A DNA stretch of 64,000 nt from Atherix ibis (Eukaryota > Arthropoda > Insecta > Diptera > Athericidae), in NCBI GenBank assembly GCA_958298945.1, contig OY282605.1, positions 119,408,267 to 119,472,266 of the forward strand, read 5' to 3'. The position numbers and the translations under genes were made by a program. The notes beneath the pieces were generated by a model. The model was not told the DNA's origin. It ran no database searches and worked only from the letters and a program-made list of their open reading frames with translations. This document shows, piece by piece, positions 1-12,250 of this stretch. The stretch's first letter is position 1. Each line of letters begins with the position of its first letter.

Positions 1-47
1 TCAAGATCGAAGATGATTCAGTCCGCAAAGAATTGATCAGAACGTAA
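1..47 (+). CDS. 3' end of an unidentified protein-coding gene (partial)
   Basis: Frame 3 from base 3 reads KIEDDSVRKELIRT and stops at TAA 45-47. The charged sequence and less AT-rich composition contrast with the DNA after it, and AATAAA signals follow within 60 bases. This is what the end of a last exon looks like. Only 14 codons lie in the window, so the family and function cannot be named and the reading could be chance. Confidence 0.4.
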   Translation, partial: KIEDDSVRKELIRT

Positions 48-79
48 AAGGAAAAGAGGGTAAGAGAGTGTATATTTTT

Positions 80-130
80 AATAAATTTATTTTGAATAAA
101 TTACTTACTATACAAAATATACAATAAAAT
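80..130 (+). promoter_or_regulatory. Cluster of polyadenylation signals
   Basis: AATAAA occurs at 80-85 and 95-100, and AATAAAATAAAA follows near 123. They lie just downstream of the presumed stop codon at 45-47, as expected for a short fly 3' UTR. In DNA this AT-rich the motif is common by chance, so the call depends on the upstream reading frame. Confidence 0.35.
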
Positions 131-1379
131 AAAAATGAAAACTTGAAGTTGCCTAACTCGTTTCTTGATGCATTACCGTCTTAGCCATAATTATTGCTCA
201 ATAATCATAAATTCTTCGTGAATAATTTTCATCCGTTCACTAGTTGACTTTTAGAATTTTCGGTTGTCTATGGTCATTTTCTTAATTCTTTTTGCCTCTT
301 TTAGGAATAATAAATGTTTGCCTACATTAATTTTAGTAAGAAACATTACTTCCGATCCTGTTTCTATACTCCCACGATTTAAAAAAAAAAAAAAAAATTC
401 AGACCACATCAAAGTTGACCCATTAAATGTTGTTTAAATCTATTCAAGTATGAGTATTTTTAGAAAATGCAAATATTAAAATGAAAATTTATTGCAAAAA
501 CTTTTATCGTTTTTTATTTTTATTATAATTTTTTCCTTCGAGTATTGAAATAATTCGAAAAGCATCGTAGCTATTATCAAACTTCATTTATCATAATCAG
601 AATCGCAATTTCTATTTATTTTTATGACAATTCCTGCTTGGTATGGATCAATTCAAATTCAAATGCTGCATTCCAATTGAAAAATAATTTTTTCTATAAT
701 ATACGTTTAGATATTGTAATAATTCAAAGCGTTCTGGTGTGTCGAGCGCTGAAATCTTTAAAATGCCCTTGAAAATCGGTATGTAAATAATGAACACAAA
801 CAGCTTTAGACGAATGCACATTATTGGGTATGCGAGTGTTGTGCTGGGGCGTATTAGAGTGCATATTAGATAATTGGATTGCGCAACTGACATTCATAAA
901 TGTCTACTTTGTATGAGTCGTATTTTTTTCGCTTTATTATTGCTGACTCACCCTCAGCCCCCCATATTTGTCATTGTTGCAAATTACACAAAATCGAACT
1001 AATTGAAAATTTTCACTTGAACTTTTAAAGAAAATCCCAATAAATTAAAAAGTTTCCCTTCATTTAACAAGTAATTCAAATGTTTCAAATACCTTCGCAT
1101 ATTTACTCATCTGCTTATGAAAACAATACAATTTCTGTAAAAACAAGATTCAGATCAGTCATGTTTAGTTAATCGGAGAGGATAAAAATAAATATTACTT
1201 ATAGTAGGTTCACATATAGAGTCCCGAATGAAACGCCAAAGGATCTTTCCCTAATTTGCTCCCAAAAAAAAAAACCATTTATAAGTTCTCAAAAATTGTT
1301 CGTTTGCTAATTAAGAGAATATTTTCCCATCACTTTATAATTTTTACAAAGCAAACAAAAATTTAATATTCTCAATAAA
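131..1379. other. AT-rich intergenic DNA
   Basis: No credible coding frame, RNA gene or transposon end was seen. There are A and T homopolymer runs, for example near 380-397. The 81-codon frame on the minus strand at 648-893 has no recognisable features. Confidence 0.5.
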
Positions 1380-3900
1380 TAAGTTAATCAGTTTTTGCTC
1401 ATAGCAGATCAAAAATGTGATTATGGAAACTTCAAGGACTTTTAATGGAAAATTTTCTCAATAAAATTCTTGTAAATTTTTTAAATTCTTTCAAATTTTT
1501 TTTCCTTTTAAATAATATTTATGATTATTTTTTTTTTTAAATTCTGCTTACGTAAGAGCAAAAACTAAAAAGAAATTTTTTACATAAACTTATACATTTT
1601 TCGTTTGTTTTTATATCAAGAAAGAATCTTTCTTTATGTGAGTGTTTAGGTATAAAGTTTTTTAAGCAAAACTAATATTAATTTCACTCACAATCAAGTA
1701 AAAAAATGTATTATATAGCACAGAATTCAAGGATCTATTCAATCAAATTTATTCGAGTTGATATATTGTCCCAATATTAATTCATCTATAAAAGTTATAA
1801 AAATGATTTATCAGTCAGGAAAAAATATTATTTCACTCTTAAACTTTATCGCCGATTGCTTTCAATTGAACAGAATATGTTAAAATGCAAAATTATTTTT
1901 AAAATTTCTTCAAAAAATCCTTTCATACCTTCATTAATTTTGATAACGTAAAAATTTTGTATGTAAATCTCTTCAGCAAAATAGTTTTATGCATTTGCTC
2001 ACAGATAAGCAAAAATTCTATCAAACGAAATTTATTTTTTCAATTTTCCTAATAAAATTTCCCAAGTTTCCCTTTATTTTTAAAAAGTTATTTTTTTAAT
2101 TAAGTTCTTAAAAGTGAAATTTTTCTAAACTTCTTAAAAAATATTTGCTTACGATGGAGCGAAAATTCAGCTAACATTATTGCTCCGCGGAAGCTTTTTA
2201 AAAGAAATTTACACAAACTTGTATATTTTTACAATAAAATTATTCATATGGAAGAACATGTAGGTGTTAAAAATTCTATTTTTGCTTACAATCAAGCAAA
2301 ATGTAGAGAATAGAGAAGACTGTCATTAAAAAGACTGTTAAGTCGAATGGTTTTTTTTTCAACTTAAATTCATCTATAAAAAAACTGTAAAAGCCTTAAT
2401 AGGTTGCAGAAAAGCTCGTCAACTTTCTTGCTTTTGCTTATAAATGAGCAAAACATATAATAAAGCAGATTTTTATTTTGTAAACAGATTTAAAAAATTC
2501 CTTACACCATTATTACTGTTTTATTTTAATTTTTTTTAAGAAGTACAATTTAACTGAGCAAAATTTAGCATACAAATATTATGTATGAGCAAAAACTTTA
2601 TTAAACGAAATTTATATTTTCAATTTTCGTAATCAAATTTTCCCAGTTTCCATTTAATTTTTAAAAGTAATTTTTTTTTTGTATTTTATAAATAAAAATC
2701 TTGTAAAATTTTTCTTCATTACTTGCAAATAATTTGCTCACGATGAACAAACATTTAACCAACACTATTGCTCCTGGACATTTTTTTTTTTAAATTTTTT
2801 TCACAAACTTGTACATTTTTACAATAAAATTATTTATATGAAAGATTATTTAGGAACCAAATATTCTATTTTTGCTTATAATCAAGCACAAATTGATCAT
2901 ATAGCATATCATTAAAGAGACGCTTATCAACTTAAGTTCTAAGTTGATAAACTTTACCCACTTATGATCATCTATTTAAAAAAATGTCAAGGGCTTAATC
3001 AATTCGTAAAAACCATATGTTACTCTTCAACTTCTTTGAATTTGCTTTCAAATAAGCGAAACACATTATATAGTAAAATTATTTTAAGATGGAATTTAAA
3101 AAATTCTGTATACATTTAGGTTTTTCTTTACAAAAAGTATAAATTAACCAATCAGACATTTGGTATAAAAATCTTTTCAGTGAAATGGTTTGATGCACTT
3201 ACTTACCAATAAGCAAAAACTATGTCAAGCAAAATTTTTCCTTTCCATTTTATTTTAAAATCAATTTTTCGAATTTGCATTTAATTTTTAATTGGATTTA
3301 TTATTGAGAAGTTGAAATTGTGCAATTTTTTTCTTAATTTGAATAATCATTATAGCCAAGAGCATTTGCCTAAATAAAATCTGCTCACGATTGAGCAACA
3401 ATTCAACCAATACTATTGCTCTTAAGAATCTTTTTCAAAGAAATTTACATAAACTTGTACGTTTTTGTAATAAAATTATTCGTATGGAAAGTATCGAAAA
3501 TTCTATTTTTGCTTACAATCAAGCAAAATACAGATAAAATAATGCAGCATTAACAAGACTTTTAAGTCATATTGTTTTAATTAACATTAATTCTTAATTT
3601 TTTTTAAATTAAAACATCCTAATTAGTTAGAGGAAAGGTCATGTTACTCTTCAGCTTTCTTGCATTTGCTTACAAATCAGCAAAATATGCTATTAAGTTA
3701 AATTATTTTGAGAAGGGATTTGATAAATCTCTTAAACTTTTATTATTATTTTAATTTATATACACCAATTACAATTTAAGTGAGCAAAAATTTGGTATAA
3801 AAATCTTTTTAACAAAATGCTTTCATGCATTTGCTCACCAGTGAGCAAACAATTTATCATCCAAATTTTGTTTTCTTTGATTTTTTTTTAAATTCTCATT
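1380..3900. repeat. Satellite block A: ~155-bp palindrome-bearing monomers in a ~620-bp higher-order unit
   Basis: A roughly 20-bp imperfect palindrome recurs about every 120-190 bp. Examples are TTTGCTCACCAGTGAGCAAA at 3830-3849, TTTGCTTACAATCAAGCAAA at 2281 and 3508, TTTGCTCACAGATAAGCAAA at 1994 and GCTCACGATTGAGC near 3385. Four monomer types alternate, and each type returns after about 590-650 bp: the TTTGCTTACAATCAAGC type at 2281, 2870 (variant) and 3508, and another type near 2442, 3049 and 3665. The part from 2755 to 3900 is collinear with 8445-9590 at a constant offset near 5690 bp. No coding capacity is visible. Confidence 0.8.
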
Positions 3901-6900
3901 TAATTTTTGTATACTTTTAACATTTACATTATACAAATTAAAGTTAAAAAATTTTCTATTTCTTATTATGTAAAACCTTCAATTTATTTTCTGAAAAAAT
4001 ACTAGAAACTTTTAATTTTTTTAAAAAATTCCACAGCAAAAAAATTGTTTTCTGGAAATTTGCTTATTATGTTTTAAATTTGCAAATATTTCTGAACAAT
4101 TTAAAACTATCCTTAAGGCAATGTTGTTGTTTTTTCAACTTTTTTTTTAAATTTCAACTTTGCTTTTTATCAACGCGGTTGACTATAATGGAAAATAGCG
4201 CTTACCTCCCCGTTAGTTGTCTTTTTACTGCCTTCTTCTAACATGAAAACCCCATCAATTTTCCAATAAAACATTTTCATTTACAGCTTTGAAAATTGAA
4301 CAAATGATTTACAATTTTAGTAGTAATAAAATAAACTAGAATAAATCATTGAAAATTTACATTTACGGGTTGGTTTTTGAATTACGTAAAACTTGTCGTA
4401 AATGGAAAATATCTTTTTCGATTGGGTGGAATGGCATAAAAAGAAATTATACTATTAAAAATAAAACAAAATATTCTTATATAAAGAAAATTGGACCTGA
4501 ACCCAGAAGACATCTTTACGTGTACAAGACATTACGACTAAACGCCCGAAGTGTCCTAAACAGCTGACAATCACCTGTTCGAGAGGATTTAATTTATGTC
4601 AGTACATACGACAATATTTAAATTTAACAATAATTACATACCGTAAAAGCTCTTTTAGATTGTGAAAAAATTTTCTTTTATTTATTTTTTTCCATTTTTT
4701 TTTTTTTTTTGTAAACAAGTTCAGGGCAAGTTTTGTTTATAAACGACTTTTAAAGTAACAAAACAAAAAAAAAGTGTAAAAAATTCGTTTATTTTCTTAT
4801 AAATTTTCTGAAGTTTTTTTCATTTGAAATTTTCTATTTCATCTCGGAGTTAAGTACGGATTAGAGTTGCGTGGGATTTTTCTGAATAAAACGAATCCAA
4901 AGGCGGACACAGATACACATAACGGCTCCCGTCGCCCTAGACTAGATTTTGAATACAATTTTACGAAACAATCTAGTATCTGCTCGAAAAGTCCTCGAAA
5001 AGTTATTTAAATAAAATTAATTGAATTAGTAAAAAGTAGTAGAAAAATAGACTGTCAACAATTTTTTCTTAGCAAAACCTAAGAAATTGAAAAGCGAACG
5101 CAGTGGCCACTGTAGACATTGTAGAAACGTTATTCGTAATTGGTAAGAATTTGCTTCAAGAAAAACCACTATTCAAAAATTAAATATTATTCAATGAATG
5201 TTTTACATGAAAATGCACATTAATCAATAGTCAGTGTCTTTTTTTCATTTATCATTTCCATATCGCCTACAATGCGAACGAAATATTCTGTAGTCAATCT
5301 GATCGAAAATTGTAGTTTTTCTTTTGGTTCTTAGATGCATATATAAACCCACAACCCCCCCCCCCCCCCTCTCTCCTAATACATATTGATCTAAATTCAA
5401 TGGTCAAATAGAAGTATAAGATTGCATACAAATCGCAGAACACACCCAACCATCCACCTACAATTTTTCATAAAATTTTACTAGAATTTTTAGCTTTCGT
5501 TTTTTGGTTATTTTCTCCTCAATAATTTCTGTGGTAAAATTTAAAATTTCCAACTTGATTTCATAGAAAATTCCAAGTATAAAAGGGAATCGATTTATCA
5601 GAATTATAATTTCCATCGAAAAAGTAGGTCAACAATTTCGAGATTTGCTTAGAATTTTCTTCTGGACCATTTAATGGTTGCAAAAAAGTCTTCTTGGACT
5701 ATCTAAGAATACCTCGAGTCCGTTCGTATTAGTTTTTTTTGTTGTTGTTGTTATTGTATGATAGTTTTGCCCTATTTTTCTTTTTTCTTATTAATGGAAT
5801 AGTGCCTTTGGCTAAGCATTTTGATTTTCTTATTTTTGAAATTTGATCGTGTCTTTGAAGACAAATTCCGTACAAATATCTTTGGTGGATTTTGTACATG
5901 AGCAAATTGAGAGCTGAACAGCCGTAAGGCACCCTCCAGCAGTTGTGATTTATTTTCGGCATTTTCCAAATTACTTACGACGAGTGTGCATATTTTTGTC
6001 GACGAATCAAAACAAATCAATTCAAATCCAATCGAAAAGTTGAGTTGAAATTGAAAATTTTTCCATGGTCAGATTTGGTATCGATTTCGGTTTCGAATCA
6101 TTCGTAGAAGTGTGCCATGGTTTAATGGCGATGGAATCAGCCCAAAACTCAATTAGGGCGACGATCGGCTTACCCAACGAAGCGGAAAATAGTTTTGGGT
6201 ACCGAGACAAATAAGTCTGGTTTGTCGTGTGTCTGCAAGCCAATCAATCAATTGCTTCGATTTTGTTCCCGATCGTAACATTTCTGGTTAGATTTTCTCT
6301 AAAATGCAGTTCCACAACAGTCAAAAGGATAGTTTTAAAACATGTTCACAGGTGATGCCTAAGTGAAGTCAACATTACCATACCTCACCTCTGCCTACCC
6401 GTCTTATTATAATTCTCTATACTTTAGCTAAATTATAACACACGTTTTAGCTATTATCGCTGTTAAATTGATGCCTTCCGCAACCACTTCAAAACCGAAT
6501 GCCCCAGATTTTGAAATCGATTGTGAAAGGGTAATTTTTGTTTTTATCGATTTTGTCGAAATTCTGTTGGTTTTTTTTCCCCTATAAAAGGTATTTTTTT
6601 TTTTAAATGGCATTTTCCTCTTTTTGCCATTATTATTTTCTTAAAAGTGAATGGAGTAACATGAACTGGCTAACGTTTAAAATAATTTAGAAAAAATTCT
6701 TAAATATTTAAACTTGTATGACTTGTGGAAAAATTTAAAAATAAAATTTATTTTTCTCTTGAATATTATTTTTTATGAAAATTCCATTCAATGTAAATAT
6801 TTTAGGAAACATTTTTATTATAATAAATAAAATATTTAAATTTTTGTTATGATTTTTTTTTATTAAACAAAGTTTGTCTCTCTTCAATTCTTAATACCAA

Positions 6901-7030
6901 GAAAAGTTTTATTTGAATTTTTTTAAAAGTACTAAAATACGAGTATGTATGATATCTAATAAAAACAATCTAACGATTTTTTTTTAAATAACAATTTTAC
7001 TAATAATATTTTACTCTTATACTAAAAAAA
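3901..7030. other. AT-rich spacer between the two satellite blocks
   Basis: No gene is recognised. 5940-6260 is less AT-rich and has short open frames on the minus strand (73 and 82 codons) with no recognisable domain. The 72-codon frame at 4349-4567 also looks fortuitous. The satellite seen on either side is absent here. Confidence 0.45.
5355..5369. repeat. Poly(C) run
   Basis: Fifteen consecutive C residues followed by TCTCTC, which stands out in such AT-rich DNA. It is prone to slippage and to sequencing-length error. Confidence 0.9.
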
Positions 7031-9590
7031 AGTCTATTTCAAAAAGTTTATTTTATATGCAAGATCATTTAGTTAACGAATATTCTATTTTTGCTTACGA
7101 TCAAGCACTAGTTGATCATGTTACAACTTCTGTAAATTAGTAAAATTATTTTAAGGAATTTAAAAAATTCTGTATACATTTAGGTTTTTCTGTACAAAAA
7201 GTAAAAATTAACCAATCAGACATTTGGTATAAAAATATTTTTAGTAAAATGGTTTAATGCCCTTACTTACCAATAAGCAAAAACTACAATATATCAAGCA
7301 AAATTTTTCCTTTTCATTTTATTTTAAAATCAAACTTTCCGAATTTGCATTTAATTTTTAATAGGATTTTTTTTATTGAGAAGTTGAAATTGTGTATTGT
7401 TTTTTTTTCTTAATTTGAACTATTATCTTAGCCAAGAGGATTTGCTAAAGAAAAATCTGCTCACGATTAAGCAACAATTCAACCAACACTATTGCTCTTA
7501 GGAATCTTTTTCAAAGAAATTTACAGAATTTTGTACATTCTTTAATAAAATTATTCGTATGAAAGATATCGAAAATTATATTTTTGCTTACAATCAAGCA
7601 AAATGCGAGTGAAATAATGCAGCATAAAATTTAACCAACACTATGGCTCCTGGACATTTTTTTTTTTTAATTTTTTTCACAAACTTGTACATTTTTACAA
7701 TAAAATTATTTATATGAAAGATTATTTAGGTACCAAATATTCTATTTTTGCTTATAATCAAGCACCAGTTGATCATATAGCATATCATTAAAGAGACTCT
7801 TATCAACTGAAGTTCTCAGTTCATAAACTTTATCCACTTATGATCATCTATTTAAAAAAAATGTCAAGGGCTTAATCAATTAGTAAGAAACACATGTTAC
7901 TCTTCAGCTTCTTTGAATTTGCTTTCAAATGAGCAAGCCACATTATATAGTAAAATTATTTTAAGATGGAATTTAAAAAATTCTGTATACATTTAGGTTT
8001 TTCTGTACAAAAAGTATAAATTAACCAATTAGACATTTGGTATAAAAATTTTTTTAGTAAAATGGTTTAATGCCCTTACTTACCAATAAGCAAAAACTAC
8101 AATATATCAAGCAAAATTTTTCCTTTTCATTTTATTTTAAAATCAAACTTTCCAAATTTGCATTTAATTTTGAATAAGATTTTTTTTATTAAGAAGTTGA
8201 AATTGTGTATTGTTTTTTTCTTCTTAATTTGAACTATTATCTTAGCCAAGAGGATTTACTAAAGAAAAATCTGCTCCCGATGGAGCAACAATTCAACCAA
8301 CACTATTGCTCTTAGGAATCTTTTTCCAAAAAATTTACAGAATCTTGTACATTTTTTAATAAAATTATTCGGATGAAAGGTATCGAAAATTATATTTTTG
8401 CTTACAATCAAGCAAAATGCGAATGAAATAATGCAGCATTAAATTTAACCAACACTATGGCTCCTGGACATTTTTTTAAAAAAATTTTTCACAAACTTGT
8501 ACATTTTTACAATAAAATTATTTATATGAAAGATTATTTAGGTACCAAATTTTCTATGTTTGCTTATAATCAAGCACAAGTTGATCATATAGCATATCAT
8601 TAAAGAGACTCTTATCAACTAAAGTTCTAAGTTGATAAACTTTATCCACTTATGAACATCTATTTAAAAAAATGTCAAAGGCTTAATCCATTCGTAAAAA
8701 ACACATGTTACTCTTCAGCTTCTTTGAATTTGCTTTCAAATGAGCAAGCCACATTATATAGTAAAATTATTTTAAGATAGAATTTAAAAAATTCTGTATA
8801 CATTTAGGTTTTTCTGTACAAAAAGTATAAATTAACCAATTAGACGTTTGGTATAAAAATTTTTTCAGTAAAATGGTTTGATGCCCTTACTTACCAATAA
8901 GCAAAAACTATATCAAGCAAAATTTTTCCTTTTAATTTTATTTTAAAATCAAACTTTCCGAATTTGCATTTAATTTTTAATAGGATTTTTTTTAATAAGA
9001 AGTTGAAATTGTGTATTGTTTTTTTTTCTTAATTTGAACAATTGTCTTCGCCAAGAGCATTTGCCTAAATAAAATCTGCTTCCGATTGAGCAACAATTCA
9101 ACCAACACTAGGAATCTTTTTCAAAGAAATTTACAGAATTTTGTATATTTTTTAATAAAATTATTCGTATGAAAGATATCGAAAATTATATTTTTGCTAA
9201 CAATCAAGCAAAATACAGATGAAATAATGCAGCATTAAATAGATTGTTAAGTCATATTGTTTTTATTAACATTAATTGTTACTTTTAAAAAAAAATTGAA
9301 ATGTCCTAATTAATTAGAGGAAAGGTCATGTTACTCTTCAGCTTTTTTGCATTTGCTTACAAATCAGCAAAATATGCTATTAAGTTAAATTATTTTGAGA
9401 AGGGATTTGAAAAATCTCTTAAACTTTTATTATTATTTTAATTTATGTACACAAATTACAATTTGTCTGAGCAAAAATTTGGTATAAAAATCTTTTTAGT
9501 AATATGCTTTTGTGCAATTACTCACCAGTGAGCAAAAAATTTATCATCCAAATTTTGTTTTCTTTGTTTTTTTTTTAAATAAATTTTCAT
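7031..9590. repeat. Satellite block B, same family as block A
   Basis: The palindromes and monomer types of 1380-3900 return here, for example TTTGCTTACAATCAAGCAAA near 7582 and TTACTTACCAATAAGCAAAA near 7266 and 8080. A larger tandem period near 814 bp is seen from 7631 to 8445. From 8445 onward the sequence follows 2755-3900 almost base for base in order. Indels are mostly in A or T runs. Confidence 0.8.
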
Positions 9591-10374
9591 TTAATTTTTC
9601 TTTATTTTCAACATTTAATTTATACAAATTTTTTAAAATTTATTTCAAAAATTTTTTTATAGAAATAATTATTGCCGGTGTTCTTTAGGGTATATTTTTG
9701 GCACTGTTCTATATAATAATGGGTGATTTTTTAAGTGTTTAGTTTCCAAATTTTTAAAATAATAGAGGAAAATTGCAAAAGTATATACAATTTTTATTCA
9801 AATAAATAAATCAATAATTGCCATTTACTTTTTAAAGATTTTTTAATAAAAATATTGGCTATGACTAAGTTTTCAGTCATCCATGCGAGATGTCTAATTT
9901 TGAACCACTTTTGACAGCATCTCGGCTGGTTTCTCGCTAATAACACGTGTAATATTGTCTTCTAAAGCTGCAAGTCAAAGGCGCTGGTTTATCGGCATAG
10001 ATGTGTGATTTTACGCAGCCCTATAAAAAATAGTTTGGAGCCGTCAAATCGGACGATCTAGGCGGACAACCGATGCTGAGGTCCAAAATGTGAGATAAAT
10101 TGCTCAACGAACTCATCTCTAAATATGTCCAATGTTACACGTACTGTGTGGCATACAGCGCCGTTTTGTTAAAACCACATGTCGATCAGATACAGTTCTT
10201 GAATTTTGGGTAAAGAAAAGTTTGAAATCATCGAGCGATAGCGGGTGCCATTGACCGTAACGTTGAGGCCAGCGTCATATTTAAAGAAATGCCTCGGTTG
10301 AGGCCGATGATTCGACCGGCCCATAAACAGCAACGAAAACAGTGCTTTTTTTCTAGGAGCAATGACAGTTATTA

Positions 10375-11668
10375 CGTGGGCTACTATATATATTTCTGGC
10401 CTAATAATGAAAATGCGAATATTTATCAACGAAAAAGGTTTTATTGTTTTTCAAAATATTCTCCATCAAGATTTATACACTTTTGCATGCGCTCAAACCA
10501 ATTTTCGAAGCACTTTTTCCACTCCGATTGAGACACCTCCAAAACATGGTTTTTGAATGCTTCAACAGCATCTTCTGGCGACGAAAATCGTTGACCACGC
10601 ATTTTTTTCTTGATGTGTGGGAATAAAAAGAAGTCATTGGGTGCCAAGTCAGGGCTGTACGGAGGATGACCCATCAATTCGACGTTTTGTCCGGTCAAAA
10701 AGGCGCTGGTTTGAGCCGATGTGTGAGAGCTCGCATTGTCATGGTGCACAATGATTCGACTTCTCTTGTTCGTTTTTCGAATTTCTCCGAAGACTTCAGG
10801 CAAACAAATGGTGGTGTACCACTCAGAATTGACCGTCCTACGTTGCACAAGCGGAACAGTCGCCACATGACCAGTTTTGCCAAAGAAACAAGCGACCATT
10901 TGCTTCGAAGTGCTTCTTCCACGAACAACTTTCGTTGGATTTGACTCGTCTTGGAAGACCCACACGGTCGATTGCTGTTTTGTTTCGGGCTCATACGCAT
11001 AGATCCATGATTCGTCACCTGTGACGATCTTATAAACGTCTTTTGAAGCACCGCGATCGTATTTTTTCAGCATTTCTTTACACCAATCCACACGAGCCTT
11101 TTTTTGAGCGATTGTCAAATTGTGCGGGATCCAACGAGAACAAACCTTTTTTACGGCCAGGTGTTCATGCAATATCGAATGTATGCTGGTGGGAGAAATG
11201 CCTAGGCATGCCTCTATCTCACGGTATGTCACATGACGGTCTTGCATTATCAGTTCACGTACGGCATCGATGTTTTCTGGAACAACGGCTGTTTTTGGAC
11301 GACCTTCACGGAATTCGTCTTTGAGCGAGCGTCGGCCACGATTGAATTCGTTGTACCAGTTTTTCACAGTGCTATAGGATGGTGCTTCATAGCCATACAA
11401 AGATTTAAGTTCATCGATGCACTCTTGTCGTGATAATCCACGTCGAAAGTTGTGAAAAATGATCGCACGAAAATGTTCACGAGTTAATTCCATTTTTTTG
11501 CCAAATTGATTTTTTCAAGTCACTGTAAACAACACAAATGATAGTCGTACGTCAAAACGTTCTGAGTACGTTTATGCTAAAAAATGTCAAACTTTCCAAT
11601 GGAAATGTCAGATCGCACCTGGCAACACTTAGTGTTGCCTAGGCCAGAAATATATATAGTAGCCTACG
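10375..11668 (-). mobile_element. Intact DD34D mariner transposon nested in the rosa element
   Basis: The 1294-bp element is bounded by TA at 10373-10374 and 11669-11670. Its 28-bp inverted repeats are 10375-10402 and 11641-11668; both contain GGCTACTATATATATTTCTG, and they differ at one base. It interrupts the rosa transposase frame directly after the VNKQNC region, so it is the younger insertion. The nearly perfect TIRs and uninterrupted transposase suggest recent arrival. Confidence 0.93.
10441..11493 (-). CDS. Mariner transposase, full length
   Basis: Codes for 350 residues from ATG (11493-11491) to TAA (10443-10441), typical for mariner. It would bind the 28-bp TIRs and cut and paste the element at TA sites in the nucleus. 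The N-terminal half has two helix-turn-helix regions: residues about 5-55 (a mariner HTH with VKNWYNEF) and a second near residues 85-125 (YREIEACLGIS, then CSRWIPHNLT). The catalytic triad is present: D in VTGDESW, D in VHHDNASSH and D in SPDLAPNDFF. Thirty-four residues separate the last two, the DD34D signature. WIPHNLT and YSPDLAPND match the family's WVPHEL and YSPDLAPSD motifs with small changes. No stop or frameshift is seen. The subfamily was not assigned, and whether the protein is active is unknown. Confidence 0.95.
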   Translation of the reverse strand: MELTREHFRAIIFHNFRRGLSRQECIDELKSLYGYEAPSYSTVKNWYNEFNRGRRSLKDEFREGRPKTAVVPENIDAVRELIMQDRHVTYREIEACLGISPTSIHSILHEHLAVKKVCSRWIPHNLTIAQKKARVDWCKEMLKKYDRGASKDVYKIVTGDESWIYAYEPETKQQSTVWVFQDESNPTKVVRGRSTSKQMVACFFGKTGHVATVPLVQRRTVNSEWYTTICLPEVFGEIRKTNKRSRIIVHHDNASSHTSAQTSAFLTGQNVELMGHPPYSPDLAPNDFFLFPHIKKKMRGQRFSSPEDAVEAFKNHVLEVSQSEWKKCFENWFERMQKCINLDGEYFEKQ

Positions 11669-12250
11669 TATTTTGCCTGTGGTTGTTCATCAGACCAAAT
11701 TCGACAGTTTTGCTTATTCACATACCCATTCAACTACAAATGAGCTTCGTCGCTGGACGCAAAAAGACGGATTTTCCTTAAGTTGTTCTAAGAATCGCTC
11801 ACCGAAAATTCGACGCTTTGGCAGATCGGTCGGCTTCAGTTACTGCTCGAGCTGTATTTTATACGCTTTTAGACCAAAATTCTTGCGTAAGCTCTTCCAC
11901 ATAGTCGAGTAATCCCAATTGCTGTAAACTGCGACGGATGGACAAACGGCGGTCTGCACCAACACTGGACGTACACGGGTGCGGTGGTTTGATGTCCAAT
12001 AGCATAAAATTGCTGCAAAATTTTCTCACTATAGCTTGAATTACTTGCTCAGTAGGTCGATTAAGTGCCCGAAATACATTTTTCACAAAGCACAAATTTT
12101 GATAATAAAATTCAATAAATTTTAAGCGTTGTTCGAATGTAAGTCTTTTTACGATAAAATGGCTAAACGAAAACTTTTGACTTTGACACAAGTCACGTGT
12201 CACGCGTAATCTATCAAAAATAAAAACCAAACAGCAAAAAAATCACCGGA

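Larger units (their letters stand above)
9719..12250 (-). mobile_element. Decayed rosa-type (DD41D) mariner, split by a second mariner
   Basis: The ends read TGGGTGATTTTTTAAGTG (left) and, reversed, CCGGTGATTTTTTTGCTG (right), each next to a TA (9717-9718 and 12251-12252). Removing the inserted element leaves about 1.24 kb, a normal mariner length. On the minus strand 12170-11860 encodes an N-terminal helix-turn-helix region (LTFEQRLKFIEFYYQN), 11750-11672 encodes VNKQNCRIWSDEQPQ, and 10374-10155 continues with NVTVNGTRYRSMISNF and IDMWF. The glutamine after WF is a stop and the D of the second catalytic box is N (QNGA). Several frameshifts make it inactive. Confidence 0.8.

Noticed and set aside
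5576..5590. TATA-like GTATAAAAGGG
   Set aside because: No downstream initiator or coding frame, and the motif is expected by chance in such DNA.
10666..11433. Several plus-strand and minus-strand open frames of 66-118 codons
   Set aside because: They overlap the intact mariner transposase in other frames and have no features of their own.
11859..12230. 123-codon minus-strand frame as a separate gene
   Set aside because: It is the N-terminal part of the rosa transposase, separated from the rest by the nested mariner.
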